From positions 62,001 to 126,000 of the forward strand of contig JAWNZC010000345.1 of the NCBI GenBank assembly GCA_035771165.1: a stretch of 64,000 nucleotides of DNA, in the 5' to 3' direction. This document shows positions 10,844 through 23,799 of the stretch, in pieces (position 1 is the stretch's first letter; each line of letters begins with the position of its first letter). The notes beneath the pieces are model-generated. The model saw only the letters and a program-made list of their open reading frames with translations, was not told the origin of the DNA and searched no databases. The stretch is from Paragorgia papillata (Eukaryota; Cnidaria; Anthozoa; Scleralcyonacea; Coralliidae). The position numbers and the translations under genes are program-made.

Positions 10844-13017
10844 AGGTTAATTTGAATTGTTGCAACACGAGCGGCTATTTACAGGCTGTCAGGCTCCCAA
10901 TGAAAAAGAGCGCGAAGGTGTTTACGTTTAAACCTTTTTTCTAATCAGAGGAATATTTACAAAAATTCGTGTAAAAGTGGGCAAGGGGTTGTTGTGTTAA
11001 CATATTTCTTGACTTATAATAAACGTAATATAAGCACGTAACTAGGCCGGTGTGTTCAGACGTGATTCCGGTTGTTATGGTTATTTTGTTTATATGACAT
11101 GCAAGAGCCAACACGGTGTTGGCATTTGTTCGAATAAAGGCCTGAGTCAACAGGTCGAAAGCTAAGCAATACATTCGAGGGGCGAATTATACTCGAAAAA
11201 GTGTACGAGATTTTTTGAATTATCAAAATTCAGTGGGGTTTTTTGGCATTTCTTTGTTGAGACTTTTTTAGATTTTTTGATTTTCAGAGATTTTTTTTAG
11301 ATTTTTTGGGATTCTCTATTTTTGGGGATTCTAGATTTTTTTATTTTCGGATTTTTGTATCTGCCTGATAAGGCGGAACAATGTATGTCCACGAAAGGCC
11401 ACGATCAAAGTTTCGATTTTCCATCGTCCTCTTTCGTTCTATCGGATCATGTATATGATTCGCCAATCTTCGGCCCATCTTTGGGAACGATCGTAGCTCC
11501 GACATACAGGCCGCTTCGGACCGCTTGCTTCCGCTTGTAAAAAGTGGGCAATTTTTCTGCGCATGCGCGAATAATTGAATCTTGCAGATTTCGTGGACAA
11601 CGAACACGCGTGATAATTTTCATGTCCACGAAAGATATAAACCAAATGGTATTCCAAAAAATATATGTTTCCTTTCGTAGTGTTATTTCTTTGTCTTGAG
11701 ACTTACATTTAACTATAACACTGAAAAGGTAACTCGAAACTGCAATGTGTCGTGTGCGGGAGAAATGAATTTACATGTAAAAACTAAAACAAAAAAGTTT
11801 CACAACGTAAACTCGAACGCGGTGTCCGTAAACATTCGCCGAAGTACAAGTCAAGTTTCAAGTTGAGCATTTTCGAATTTCGATGCTCGAAAATTCTACG
11901 ATCCCCTATTTTCACGGTAACACACAAGGTCTCAAAATAAACTGTAGCATACAAAGAATGTTTTAAACCCTGTTTGCTTTTGAAGCCTCGGTGAAAATAT
12001 TAGTAAAGTATTTTAATGTTTTCTTCAGGCGCCATGATAAATTACAGCACAAAATCACTACAAAATTTAACTTCATCCAGCAGGATGAAGGGCATATTGG
12101 GATTTCCAATAGAATACAACTACTGTCACAAGTACAGGTTGTCGATCGATTTCTAAAGCCACAACTTAGGCGCACAAGTCGACTAGGGTTCAAATACAAA
12201 GCTTTCTCGTGTCTTCCCCTATACTTTCCCATGTCCAAGTGTGGTATGGCTGAACACAAGAAAGGTATTGCAATGTTTTTAGACCCATTTCAAGTTGAAG
12301 CCTTCAGCAAATCTTTCGACAATATTTAATTGAAAACGAGGCGATTTCCTATATAATTGTAAAATCACCAATTTCGACGCCTTGTAATTCATGGTTGGAC
12401 TGTCGAAATTAACCTCTTGAACATTTTGTGGATAAAAAACCGTATAAATAACTGATTTCAATTTACCATGAATTCGTAGATGAAAGTTAAGCTACTCGAT
12501 CGATACCCTGGTCGTCCTTATACTGGAGAGAAAACCTCTGGGACCAGCTGGGTACTCGATAGAGGCAAGCAGCATGTGCTCGATGATTCAAAATGCAATT
12601 TCTTCCATGATTTCTTCGCAGAATCCACTGCTTTCCTTCCTCCGCTTGTAAAAACGAGTTTCCACAAAGAAAGAGACTGTAATCACATTCGAAAAGAAAA
12701 TGTTCGACTGTACACTTCTGGTGTAAATAAAGAAGCTTCTCAGTCAAAACACGTTTTAACTCTTATTGATTTGCGCACTGTTTTAAAAAGCGCTCCTAGT
12801 GGTAGCCTGTAAACAGACTGTCTTTAGGGGGTGTGGCTTTGGGAGAAGAGTAGACAGTCTGTGGACAATCCATTCAAAAATAAATGATCTAGTCCGTGTG
12901 GCGGACTAATGTTCTGATTGGCTTATAATGTCTCTGCTACTTCCGCTTCTATTATGATTGGCCAACGGTTTCTAAATTCTTTATTATTATTATTATTTTG
13001 CAAATTATATATATATA
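10844..13017. other. Interval without recognisable gene
   Basis: ORFs up to 112 codons (11991-12329 and 12480-12812, plus strand) show no domain, codon pattern or splice context that I recognise. The stretch 10965-11020 (GTAAAAGTGGGCAAGGGGTT) is a short copy of a dispersed sequence also at 51960-52020 and 59110-59165. Confidence 0.5.
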
Positions 13018-13376
13018 TTTATACAATACCCTTGTTGCTATGCGTGTTTTCATTGGTTGTTGCCCATGATCTATTAGAGGACAGACGCATGGTCACGTCA
13101 GATCACGTCAGCTGACTTGCTTTTTTCTTTCTTCATGCCCCAAAACCCGACAGGGTTTTAAAAAAAACCTGTAATAGTTTATATATATTTAACAAATAGA
13201 TTCCATTTTTTTGTTGTCTGTTCAGTTATAGATGCACAGAAGACGTCACAACGTGGTAAGAACATCAGTGGTCATTCTTACCACGTTGTGACGTCATCTG
13301 TGCATCTATAACTGAACAGACAACGGCAAAATGGAATCTATTTGTTAAATATATATAAACTATTACAATATTTAAA
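13018..13376. mobile_element. Palindrome-cored repeat, copy 1
   Basis: Near-perfect arms (AACAAATAGATTCCAT with ATGGAATCTATTTGTT; TTCTTACCACGTTGTGACGT near the loop) lie at about 13190-13350. The flank with CATTGGTTGTTGCCCATGAT and the adjoining palindrome recur in opposite orientation at 56530-56865, so the mobile unit is at least 330 bp. Confidence 0.75.
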
Positions 13377-13731
13377 AATTATTGTATGGCTAGGGGTCTA
13401 CTAGAAACCTATACAGGCTTTTTTTAAAGACCTCTAAATTATGTTACATTTAAGTTAATTATTAAAACTCGGTACAACATTATTGCTCGTAAGAGAAAAA
13501 AAAATACATAGAAAAATTTAAAATACAAAATATATGAAAAAGAAAAATTAACATCATTTGATATGAAAAATATTACACATGTTTGACTAAAGTTTGTTAC
13601 TGCAATGAAATGCACTAACAAATTCCAATCAAAACTTATTTCTGTACAAGAGAAAACTATATTAATATTGATTATACAAAAGGAAGCTTTTGTAACCGTA
13701 TAATACTTATTTATAACGTTGCTCTGAAGTA
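13377..13731. other. AT-rich interval, no gene seen
   Basis: Nothing recognisable. It may include 5' UTR of the downstream LINE. Confidence 0.4.
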
Positions 13732-14147
13732 ATGGCGGTCAGGCCTTCGACGCTCGTTCTTTTCATATTTTTAGTAATTATCGTTTGTTCTCCAAGTACT
13801 TATGCAGTCTCTCGTTACTTTATACACAGCCATGGCGTTAGTGTTCGAAGTTATGTTTTCAAACGTGGCTTTTTTAAGGCCAGGACGTGTTTCTACAACA
13901 ACCATGTGGCAACCTTCAACCTGGCGAAGCTTCAGTTGGTTGGTATTCATCCTAATCCTGTTCCTTCTGGATATAACACTAAACATACTGACGGTTTGAA
14001 GACCATGTATATGAATTCTCGTAGTCTTAAAGCTTTGGTGGACGATAACAACGTGCAAGGCAGTAAGATAAGTAAACTGGTATTATTTCAAAACCTGGTT
14101 TATGCGGAACAATTTGATATCGTATGTGTGTGTGAAACTTGGCTTAA

Positions 14148-14824
14148 GGTGGCTCCACACAGTTTCTTGAAAAATGGAAAATACAAGTTTGAGAGTCCAA
14201 AACACGTGATTAAACAATTCGGAAAAAGAATAAAACTAGATGTTATGCATAGTTAAACAGTCTGACAATCAAAAACTGTTACCAAATAAATATCAACAGT
14301 TGTTGCTATGGCAACAATGACTTTTCAAAATGGCTGCCAATTACCCTTCAAACTAATTTAATTCGGAAAAAACTTTGGTGACCCCCAATTTTTTTTTCAA
14401 TAAAACTTTTCTTGAAGTATGAGTAATCAATAGGCCGATTTAAAACAAATTCTGTAGAACGAAATTTTTTAAAAATTAACAAACATGATTTTTCCAGAAA
14501 AAAAATTATTCGTTCTACAGAATTTTTTTAAAATCGGCCAGTTGATCACTCATACTTCAAGAAAAGTTTTAATGAAAAAAAAATTGGGGGTCACCAAAGT
14601 TTTTTTCGAATTAAATTAGTTTCAAGGGTAATTGGCAGCCATTTTGAAACGTCATTGTTGCCATAGCAACAACCGTTGCTATTTATTAGGTAACAGTTTT
14701 TGATTGTCAGACTGTTTAACTATGCATAACATTTAGTTTTATTCTTTTCCCGAATTGTTTAATCACGTGTTTTGGACTCTCAAACTTGTATTTTCCATTT
14801 TTCAAGAAACTGTATGGAGCCACC
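14148..14824. mobile_element. TTAA-flanked palindromic MITE, complete (piggyBac-like)
   Basis: The termini are GGTGGCTCCA and TGGAGCCACC, flanked by TTAA at 14144-14147 and 14825-14828. Removing the element and one TTAA restores an open LINE endonuclease frame (CETWL joined to NKGVLDNE). The two arms, about 330 bp each, are complementary over nearly their whole length, meeting near 14485. No ORF. TTAA duplication is the hallmark of piggyBac, so trans-mobilisation by such a transposase is inferred. Confidence 0.9.
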
Positions 14825-15607
14825 TTAACAAGGGCGTTTTAGATAATGAAATTCTCCAAGGCTATACTATATATCGAAACGATCGTTTGAGCAATAGAGG
14901 TGGCGGAGTTCTAGTTGCTATTGTAAAATTCATGAATAATTAATGAGCTTCTCGTCCAATCAATCACATCAATCGTGTCACAAGGATAGCCTGTAAACCC
15001 AATAACTCGAAACGAGTAACCAAAAGAACCCACGCGATCAACTGATACAGAATACTAATTAACCTAATTAGTATTCTGTAATTCGGATACAGAATACTAA
15101 TTACGCTAATTAGTATTCTCTAATTCAGATACAGAATACTTATTACGTTTATCAACAACAAGCACACAAGCACAGTTTTTATTCTGTTACTTCACAACCA
15201 CACAAAGTAAGCTACATCGATAAACAACGTCAAAAACCAAATATTAAACACTGCGTTTGTACAGATATTATTATCAACTTTGCCCCTATCAATCGCTGGT
15301 ATGGGCATATTTGCTAAATACTCGTCACAGAAATCGCCAAAATTTGAAAAAAAATCTGAACCTTTCTCTACTGGCTCTTTACCCCAGTCTGAAACACTTC
15401 GGTAATTTGTTCTCTTTCTTCTTTCTTCGCCATTTGTGCAATTCCACACCTTGTCGCGTCTTTCATTTCCGCATCTATAGTGTTCTTCGAAAAAGTACAA
15501 ATCTAGAAAACAACGAAAGATTTTTTAACGATAAGCACCAAAATATCTTGGCTTTGTAGATTGATATAAACACGAGGAAAAGTGTAATCTCAAAATATCT
15601 CCATGTC

Positions 15608-16057
15608 TTACCTTCGATCAGCTTTGTCTAGAACATTAAAGCTGTTGTCCTGTTTCCCATCAGCTACATAGCGATTCAATCCACATATCAGTAGATATAA
15701 CGTTTTGGGGGGGTATCGTCCACCACTTTGATTTGTGATTTCACACTGATTTGTGACTTCTTCTATAAATTTAATGAGCCAAAAGCTCGACGTTTCTGCC
15801 GACATGTCTTCTATTGTGCATGTCACAGCTTCGATGGTGGCTAAATCAATTTGTCCGAAGCCAACCGTTTCCTTTCTCGCTTCCTTATTTTTTCTTGCAT
15901 GTTGCCAATCTTCAAATACCTTAACCGCCCACTTTGTATTATGGCGAGTGTTTTTTGGAATTGATTCAATCAGCATAGAACGTTCTTCTTCCCTGCTTTT
16001 TGGACGGCGAAAGCGTGAAGAGTCCATAACCTGACCTTCACTCTCATGCAACTGCAC
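15608..16057 (-). pseudogene. Crypton/DUF3504-like N-terminal fragment
   Basis: A 149-codon frame contains RFRRPKSREEERSMLIESIP, then NTRHNTKWAVKVFEDW, then FWLIKFIEEV and RYPPKTLYLLICGLNRYV. This matches the N-terminal SAM-like part of tyrosine recombinases of the KIAA1958/ZMYM/Crypton group. The catalytic part is absent, so this is an exon or fragment. A splice donor may follow GLNRYV but cannot be fixed. Confidence 0.5.
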
Positions 16058-16315
16058 AAATTGAATAAATTAGGTGCATCTGCTTCAAAATTATCCCAAA
16101 CTCTCTTGGGTATATCTTAACAAATTCAATCATGCAAAAAAATTGCAAGCAACAAAGCAAATCAATAGACCTTTACTGGTGCAAACATTCTTACATATAA
16201 AATTCACCGTCTATACTTTATTAGTAACCAAAAAGACATCGCTTATATATGGTTTTATTTCCATTCAAGAAAGTACTAAACTCTATGAAATACTGTATAT
16301 CTTTTCATTTCACAA

Positions 16316-16420
16316 GTCAGATACAATATTCGCGTCCAAACTGTATGGGATTTACAATGGCGAGCCTTCGACTCGCCATTGTAAATCCCATACAGTTCGG
16401 CCGCTCATATTGTATCTATT
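16316..16420. repeat. Near-perfect 100-bp hairpin
   Basis: AGATACAATAT and ATATTGTATCT lie at the ends, and CTGTATGGGATTTACAATGG pairs with its complement around a 7-bp loop (CCTTCGA). It lies at the right edge of the insertion in the LINE. Confidence 0.8.
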
Positions 16421-19242
16421 ACTTAAAACTGACCTTCGCTCTATCAGAAGAAATCATCTCGAGGGAACAAATTGCGAACAAGTCATGGTTGAAGTTTTCC
16501 CTTTGGGCCGCCCTAAGCTGATCATTGGTGTATTTTATCGACCGCCTAATGACAATATAGACTCTCTTTTAGACTTGCGTTCAAGCCTTGATAAATTAGA
16601 TGAATCTTGTCGATTTATTCTTGTCGGAGATTTTAATTTACCTAAAATTGATTGGTCCCACGACTATCCTTCACCGTCACTAAATAATAATCAAAACGAA
16701 GAACTATTTTGTGAAATTGTAGCTGACAACTTTCTTGGTGACTTGGTTGCTGGCCCTACCCACATACAAGGCAACAAGTTTGATTGTGTTCTTTGCAATC
16801 ATACAAGCATTATATCGAATGTGACTTGTTCTCAGCCACATAACATCTTCCCTACAGACCATTATTTAATCAACTTCGAGATAAATATGCGTTGTAATAG
16901 AGCTAAACCAGTTAAACGTATTGTTTATGATTACAAGAACGCTGACTTTTCTGGCCTTCGTACATATCTTAACTATGTTCCCTTTGATCTAGTAATATCG
17001 GAAAACTCGGACATAAACGAATGCTGGCAAAACTGGAAAGATTTGTTTTTAACCTCTGTTGAGGAATTTGTGCCCAAGAAAACTGTCTCAGATAAGAACA
17101 CACCTCCCTGGATCGACCGTGAAGTAAAATATCTTATCAAAAAGAAATATACGGCATTGCGCCGCTATCGTTTAAATCAAACACAGCAACGTAAAGAAAA
17201 TCTTTGGCGATTAACTCAAGAAGTTAAGGATATGATAAAACGTAAACATGAGGACTACTTAGCAAAGATTAAACACTCTTTTGTGGATAATCCAAAGTTG
17301 TTCTGGTCATATCATAAGGCAATTCACTCGAATAAACACCAGTCAACTATTATCACTCATAGCGACATAACAGCCACAACAACTCGGGAAAAAGTCAAAT
17401 TGTTTAATTCATATTTTTCCTCAGTGTTTCAACCAAAGTATGATCGGGATTGTTTAGAATTAAGCCATGCGTTTCAAACAGTTATGCAAATATCTGAAAT
17501 TCAATTTGAAACTAATGAAGTTTATGAATGTTTAAGAACGCTCGATACAACAAAAGCATGCGGGCCCGATGAAATTCCTGCTCGTAGGCTATATTAAAAG
17601 AATGTGCACTGGAAATCTCTCCTGCTTTGTGTTACATTTTAACATGTCACTTAAGGCTGGCAGAGTTCCTGATGAATGGAAAAAATCAAATGTAACTCCA
17701 GTGCACAAGAAGGATTCGCGAGAGAATGTGTCTAATTATAGACCCATATCCCTTCTGAGTATTATTTCAAAAGTAATGGAACGCTGCATTCATAACCGGA
17801 TTTACCCAATTCTCTCTACATTAATAAACAAAACTCAACATGGCTTTTTAAAGAATCGATCATGTGTTACCCAATTACTGTCTGTAATGCATGATATTGG
17901 GAAAAATCTGGATAACAACAAACAAGTAGACATGATCTATCTAGATTTCTCTAAGGCCTTTGATTCCGTCGATCACGAAATTCTCTTTCAAAAGCTTCAT
18001 GCGCATGGACTGAGAGGTTCTATATTGCTTTGGTTTAAGGATTATTTAACTGATAGATTCCAGCGTGTGGTGCTAGAAAACGTCGCTTCCGAATGGTCCC
18101 CTGTGACCTCTGGCGTCCCTCAAGGGAGTATTTTAGGACCATTGCTATTTACTGTTTTCATTAACACTTTGCCTGATTCTTTATCTCCCGGATCGAAAGC
18201 TGCTCTCTACGCGGATGATTCCAAAGTACATCGACCTATAATATCGTCGATTGACTCTATGGCCCTACAACAAGACCTGAATAACCTTGAAGTTTGGAGC
18301 AATAAAAACAGTCTCCAACTTAATTCATCTAAATGTAAAATCGTTACAGTTACAAGAAAGAAAAATCCCGGTATATTTCCATATAAGTTGTCTGGTAACG
18401 ATCTTATTCGCTGCAATGAAGAAAAAGATCTGGGGATAACAATAACTTATAATCTTAAATGGGATTCTCATATTATGCGAATTCGATCTACTGCAAATAA
18501 ATGCCTGGGTCTCCTGAAACGGACCTGTTATGATTTAACTGATACACGAGTTAGGAGAACTTTGTATCTATTACTAGTTAAATCGCAACTAAGTTATGGT
18601 TCTCAAGTATGGTCCCCTGAAACTGCTACGTTGAAGAAGAGAATTGAAGGTGTACAAAGACGTGCATCGCTGTGGATTTTAAGACTTAAACGTGGAGATT
18701 TATCTTATGTGGATCGCTTAAAGAACCTAGACCTCCTGCCTCTTGCTTATGATAGAGAGATCAAAGATTTCACTTTTTATTTTAAATGTAGATGTGGTCT
18801 AATTGACCTTGATACAGAAATTTTTACACCTATTGTCTGTAGTCGAACAAGACGGGGCTCGTCACTGTACTTGCAGACCCCTTTCTGCAAAACCAGCACC
18901 TTTAAATCATCGTATTTTAACAGAATTGTTAATCTATGGAACTTTATTCTTAAGATAGCTCCACCTAGTACATTTCTAACTCTTAGTAGCTTTAAAACAT
19001 TTCTGTATAAGACTTACAAGGAACTTTTGATAACAATATTTGATCCTGACTTACCCTGCACTTATTCTTTGTGTAGGACGTGTCCTTGTCATACCTAATT
19101 TTATCTATTTAAATGTTTGTAATATTTAATAGTTTGTATATTTTTAGTTTTGGCTGACACCTCTGCATGGGACTTGTCCCGTTCGTGTCAAGCCTTATTT
19201 GGTAAATTACTGAATTAAAGTTGTTAAACTAATTTAACATTG

Positions 19243-22200
19243 TTAAATTTGCAGGAAGTGATTTTTGGATTGTTTTTTAAATATGCTATAGGACTTAATA
19301 GTTTTTAGTTCAGAAACTGGGTCATTCCAAATATCAACTCCTTTGTTGTTAGAGAGAATATGTTTTACATAATTTGTTCTTTTGTAAGATTTATGCAGTT
19401 TAGATGCATTTCTTGTGTTGTGGTAATGAATTTGGTTGTTGGCAACAATTAACAAAATAATTTGTAAATACTTCAGTTAAACTCTTTAAGTAATGGTATC
19501 GAAACATGAATAAGTTTGTTAGATAATCATTAATTTTGTAAATATTCAATATTCCCAAGTCCTTAAAAATTGGGTCAGTGTGTTCAAAATTAGAATTGAA
19601 TATGTCATTAAGCGTACAACTTTTTTTTGGATATTCATTAATCTTTGAATTCGTTTTTTTGTAAGTATTTCCCCATACTAGACTACCATAAATTAGATAT
19701 GGATAGACTAGTGTATAATACATCAATTTTAGGGTATTTAAATTTGTGAAATGTCTTATTTTGGCTATCACTCCTGTAGATCTAATAACTTCTTTTGATA
19801 TTAAATCCTTGTGATCATTCCAAGTCAAACATTCATCAATAACAATACCAAGAAATGTTGTATTCTTTACTTGTTTAATTAATTTATTGTTGATTGACAG
19901 TGTTATGTTCCGTTTTTGTTTTTTGTTAGAAGATCTGAATAATATAAACTTTGTTTTTGTAGTATTTATGGACAATTTATTAGTATTTAACCACTCAGCT
20001 ATTTTATTGGTTTCAGTTTGGAGAACAGTGTTTAGCGTTTTAAGGCAAGAGTGAGTGAGTGACTGTGAAATATATTTGTGTCATCTGCAAATAATATAAC
20101 TGAAACTTATTTGACTGCAATTCTGAATATCATTTACGTATAAAATAAATAGAAGTGGTCCTAGTATTGATCCCTGAGGAACACCACTTGTGATTGTCAT
20201 TTCTTTTGATTTCATTTGGTTATATTTTACAATTTGCTATCTGTTGTGTAAATAATTTTCAAACCACTTTTTAGCCACCCCTCTTATGCCATAATACTCA
20301 AGCTTTTCAATCAGTATCTTGTGATTAATGGTATCAAATGCCTTTGACAAGTTAAGGAAAATACCAATTTCATATTCTCCCTGGTCAAATGCTTTTGTGT
20401 TTTATATCAACAAGTTCAATAGCTGCCAATTCTGTTGATCTATTTTTTCTGAATCCATATTGGTGTTTTGATAAGATTTTGTGTTTGTCAATGAATTTGA
20501 TTAGTCTTTTATACATGAGTTTTTCTAATAATTTTGAGAAACAAGAGAGAACCGATATTGGTCGATAGTTTTCGAACTTATTATTTTCATTTGCTTTAAA
20601 AATTGGTGCTACTGAGGCTATTTTTAATTTGGCAGGGAGAATTCCACTTAAAAATGTTAAATTAAAGATATGATTAAGTGGCTTTGAAATTTGTTTTCCA
20701 ATTAGTTTAACTATTCTATTTCCAAGAGTTTCCAATTCTACAGTAATTGGGTCAATAAAAATACTATCTTGGTAGTAATAAGTAAGATATTTGTCAAAGG
20801 TCGAATTAGTATTATTAGTAATATTTTGTGCTAAATTTGGCCCAATGTTTACAAAATACTCATTGAAGTTATCAGCTATTTTCATGGGATCACTTATTAT
20901 GTCCGTGGGGTTAGAACCAATAAACTCTTTTGGTAGCTCCTTATTTGTTGTCTGTTTATTTAGTATTTTATTTAGGGTTTTCCAAATCATTTTTGTGTTG
21001 TGTTTATATTTTAATAGTTGTTCTTCATAATATATATTTTTTTCTATTTTTATTATATCATTAAGTTTGATTTGTACCTTTTGTATATATTCTCGTTTTT
21101 TTTATTTGGTTTACCAAGAATTTCTTATAAAGTTTGTTTTTCTTATGAACTGACTTTACAATACAAAGTCATCCATGGATTTTTACCTTTGTCAATATTT
21201 TTCCTAGGCAATACGAGAAATTGTTTTTCATAAGCTGTTATAAATATTTCGAAAAATCCATTAAAAAGCTCTTCAGGATTTTCATTATTAGCAAATATGT
21301 TTTCCAAAGATAGCTTTTTAATTGTGTTTGTAGAGGATTGAATATTTGCATAATTAATTATTATTTTATAGTTATGGTTAGTTTGTTTTGTGTTATTCTT
21401 GTACGCATTAAGATTACACATGTGCATTATCGCGGTAAATGGTCGGAGATATCGCTAAAAAGAATTCCATTTGTACTGGAGTCAATTATGCCCAAGTTGT
21501 TGGTAAATATGTTATAAATTAGTGTTGCTGTAGTGTACGTTGTGTAATTCGTGTTGGTTTAGTTGTAAGTGGAAAATATGAGAATGTAAAAAGTTGTTCA
21601 GTGAAGCGATTTGCATAATCACAAGAGTCTGATTTAAGTTATTGATATTAAAATCTCCCATTACGTTGCAAATTTTGTTTTCATTTTCAATTTTGTACAG
21701 TATTTCATTCATTGCAACTTCAAATGTTTCAATTTTTTTATTAGGTGGTCTGTAGATTACGCCAATAATTATATTTTTACCAGCAAGCGTTTCTATTTCA
21801 ATAAAAATTGATTCAATTGTATCTTCTATGTTAATGTTTAAATACTTACGAGTTTTGTAGATTTTTCCTGTGAGATATATACCAACACTCCCACATTTTT
21901 TGTTTTTTCTATTTGAACCTATATAGTCATATGACACATATCCCTCTAGTTTAAAGTGCCCATGCCATGGTTGGGGATTTTACATATTTAGGATATTTAG
22001 AACTTTCTGAGAACATTTGTAATATATCTTCCTCTTCTGAAATTTCACCTTCATGGACTTTTTAGCTGTGAAAGTTGACGGAAGTGACGTCAAAGGAGGA
22101 ATCTGAAGGGTTTTTAATATAGACAAATTCCTCTTTTGACGTCACTTCCGTCAACTTCAACAGCAAAAAAGTCCATGAAGATGAAATTTTAGGAAAGGAA

Positions 22201-22885
22201 GATATATTACAAATCTTCTCAGAAGGTTTCAAATATCCTAAATATGTAAAATCCCCAACCATTGCATAGGCACTTTAAAGTCTTTATGGTTTATGTCATT
22301 TAACCATGTTTCTGTTAAACCTATTATTTCAAATATATCATTCAAGGAATTAAGTAAGTGTTTAAAATTTATTTGATATACTTCTTATATTCAAGTGTAG
22401 TAGTGTAAAGTTGTTTACTGAGCTTATTTCTGTAGTTTGTTTTGTGAATTCATATGGCAAATAATATTTCCATTTTATCTCATTTATGTCAAAATTTTGA
22501 TTTAGATCGGCATTGTTATCGCATAATGCTATGTCATCATTTGCTTGAAAAGGGTTAAGTTTTAGTTGATTTAGTTTATCTCATTATTTTTAAAGTTCAT
22601 CTCATTGTCGGAAAGCATCTGGCATAGTAAGGTGACATCTAAACATTTTCGACATATATCAATTTCCTTATTCATGTTGGTCTCAAATGACTTCAAGCAC
22701 GCGGTCGCAGCATGAAACCATCTGTGACATGTAATACATTGAATATAATCTTGATATTTGTCAATTGTTTTAAAACAAGAAGAACATTCCTTTGTAGTTA
22801 CATTTACGTTAACTTTCACTTTCACTTTCATTATCAGAATGTGGCTGGGATCGTTTAATATATATTTTCTCTTGTGTTGAGACAA
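19243..22885 (-). pseudogene. Second CR1-like LINE with N-terminal PHD-like finger, broken
   Basis: Reading down from 22885, a Cys/His-rich PHD-like finger (CSSCFKTIDKYQDYIQCITCHRWFH, split here: CSSC, CITCHRWFH, CRKC) comes first. The endonuclease region follows at 21937-21512 (IIGVIYRPPN, GDFNINNL), then a linker at 21427-21143. RT pieces lie at 20990-20385 (NYRPISVLSCFSKLLEKLMY, HQYGFRKNRST), near 20180-20075 (VPQGSILG and FADDTNIF in broken frames) and at 19975-19400 (TFLGIVIDECLTWNDH, LIYGSLVWG). Multiple stops, and a TTAA-flanked MITE at 21955-22274, disable it. It is of a different lineage from the LINE at 13732-19230. Confidence 0.8.
21955..22274. mobile_element. TTAA-flanked palindromic MITE, different family
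   Basis: The termini are AGTGCC and GGCACT with TTAA at 21951-21954 and 22275-22278. The arms contain GGTTGGGGATTTTACATATT and its complement, and meet in a CCTTCAGATTCCTCCTTTGA-like centre. 320 bp, no ORF. The TIRs differ from those of the 14148-14824 element. Confidence 0.88.
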
Positions 22886-23799
22886 AATTGTTCAGTTACT
22901 GTAACTTTTAAATAATGAAGGTCATTTGCTCTGAAGCCGAGACGTTTTGCTCAACTTTCAACGGGTTCAGTTTAGCAGAAAAATCCCGAGTGAAATCAGC
23001 GTCAGCTTCTGCAAAAGGCGGCCAATCAACTGCCTTGGATACTTAAATAGGATTAGAAGAAAATCGCGAGGTTTCCTTTTCTTGCATAGCAATGACAATC
23101 AATTAACGATATGGTTAGTATTGTAAGTAGACGTTTATTTCGCCAGTGTAGATAGGTCGAAGGCGAGTCACCTTACCTTGCAGTTTGTTTATAGGCAAGG
23201 GGGCAAGGGGCGGAAGGCGAATTATATAGGGTTTGACGGCGGACGTTCTTTCTCCTCCTGTCCTCTCCTCGCCGCTTCGCGCTTGGCTCGCCCAAGAAAG
23301 AACATCTGCGCGCAGGCTATGCTAGGGAATGATCCAGAATTCGAAGTTTTGAGGATTTTTGACCAAATTTTTAAGATTTTTGACCAAATTTTGAGGATTT
23401 TGGACTTCGTGGTTTATAGAAGGAGGGAAAGTTTTTTTGTGGCTGTGCTTTTTATGTTCATTCGTTTCGATTCGTTCCGAGGTGAGATTGTTTTGAATAT
23501 TAAATCGCCATTATTGTTTATATTTCCAATAATGGAGTAATAGTTGTCAATGTCATGCAAAATTTGTGTCATAAATTTGCAAACGTTTACTAATCTAGCT
23601 TTTACTGCATGTTAGCAGATAAGTGCTTGTTATCTCAAGCGATTTCCTTTGACTGCTAACTGCAGGATTGCATTTATTATCTGACAAATTGTTGTAACAA
23701 AGTCATTTAAATACTGCATGTATTAGTCAAATTTTGTCAATTGTTATGTTAATTTGATTGACTTTTAAACTTTCACTACCACTTTATTACTATGAAACG
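22886..23799. other. Interval without recognisable gene
   Basis: A 120-codon frame at 23178-23540 crosses a GC-rich patch (CGCCGCTTCGCGCTTGGCTC near 23270) followed by AGGATTTTTGACCAAATTTT repeats. It looks like a dispersed repeat, not a gene. Confidence 0.45.

Larger units (their letters stand above)
14936..16424. mobile_element. Second insertion inside the LINE, Crypton-related block
   Basis: The LINE endonuclease frame stops after GCTATTGTAAAA and resumes at CTGACCTTCGC. Short TAAAA motifs lie at both junctions, not certain as a duplication. The block holds nested inverted repeats of TACAGAATACTAATTA at 15048-15140, a Crypton-like exon at 15608-16057 and a hairpin at 16316-16420. Its two ends show no clear terminal inverted repeat. 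Confidence 0.6.
13732..19230 (+). pseudogene. CR1/L2-like LINE ORF2 (endonuclease-RT), interrupted
   Basis: Coding begins at 13732 with a hydrophobic N-terminus and a GIHPNPVP motif resembling the IHPNPGP motif of CR1/L2-like elements. The AP-endonuclease domain starts (NSRSLKA...IVCVCETWL, to 14143), is interrupted by a MITE, resumes at 14829-14935 (DRLSNRGGGVLVAIVK), is interrupted again, and resumes at about 16425 (IIGVFYRPPN, GDFNLPKIDW, SDH-like TDHYLINFE). The RT follows to 19098 with [35 protein letters not shown] and YADDSK. Two small frameshifts fall near 17585 and 17640. The 3' UTR runs to about 19230 and ends in a TTAAAGTTGTTAAA-like tail. Without the two insertions and frameshifts the order is that of a complete ORF2; it is inactive as it stands. 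Confidence 0.85.

Noticed and set aside
11991..12812. Two 110-codon plus-strand frames
   Set aside because: No domain recognised and no splice or start context; length is within chance for this much AT-rich DNA.
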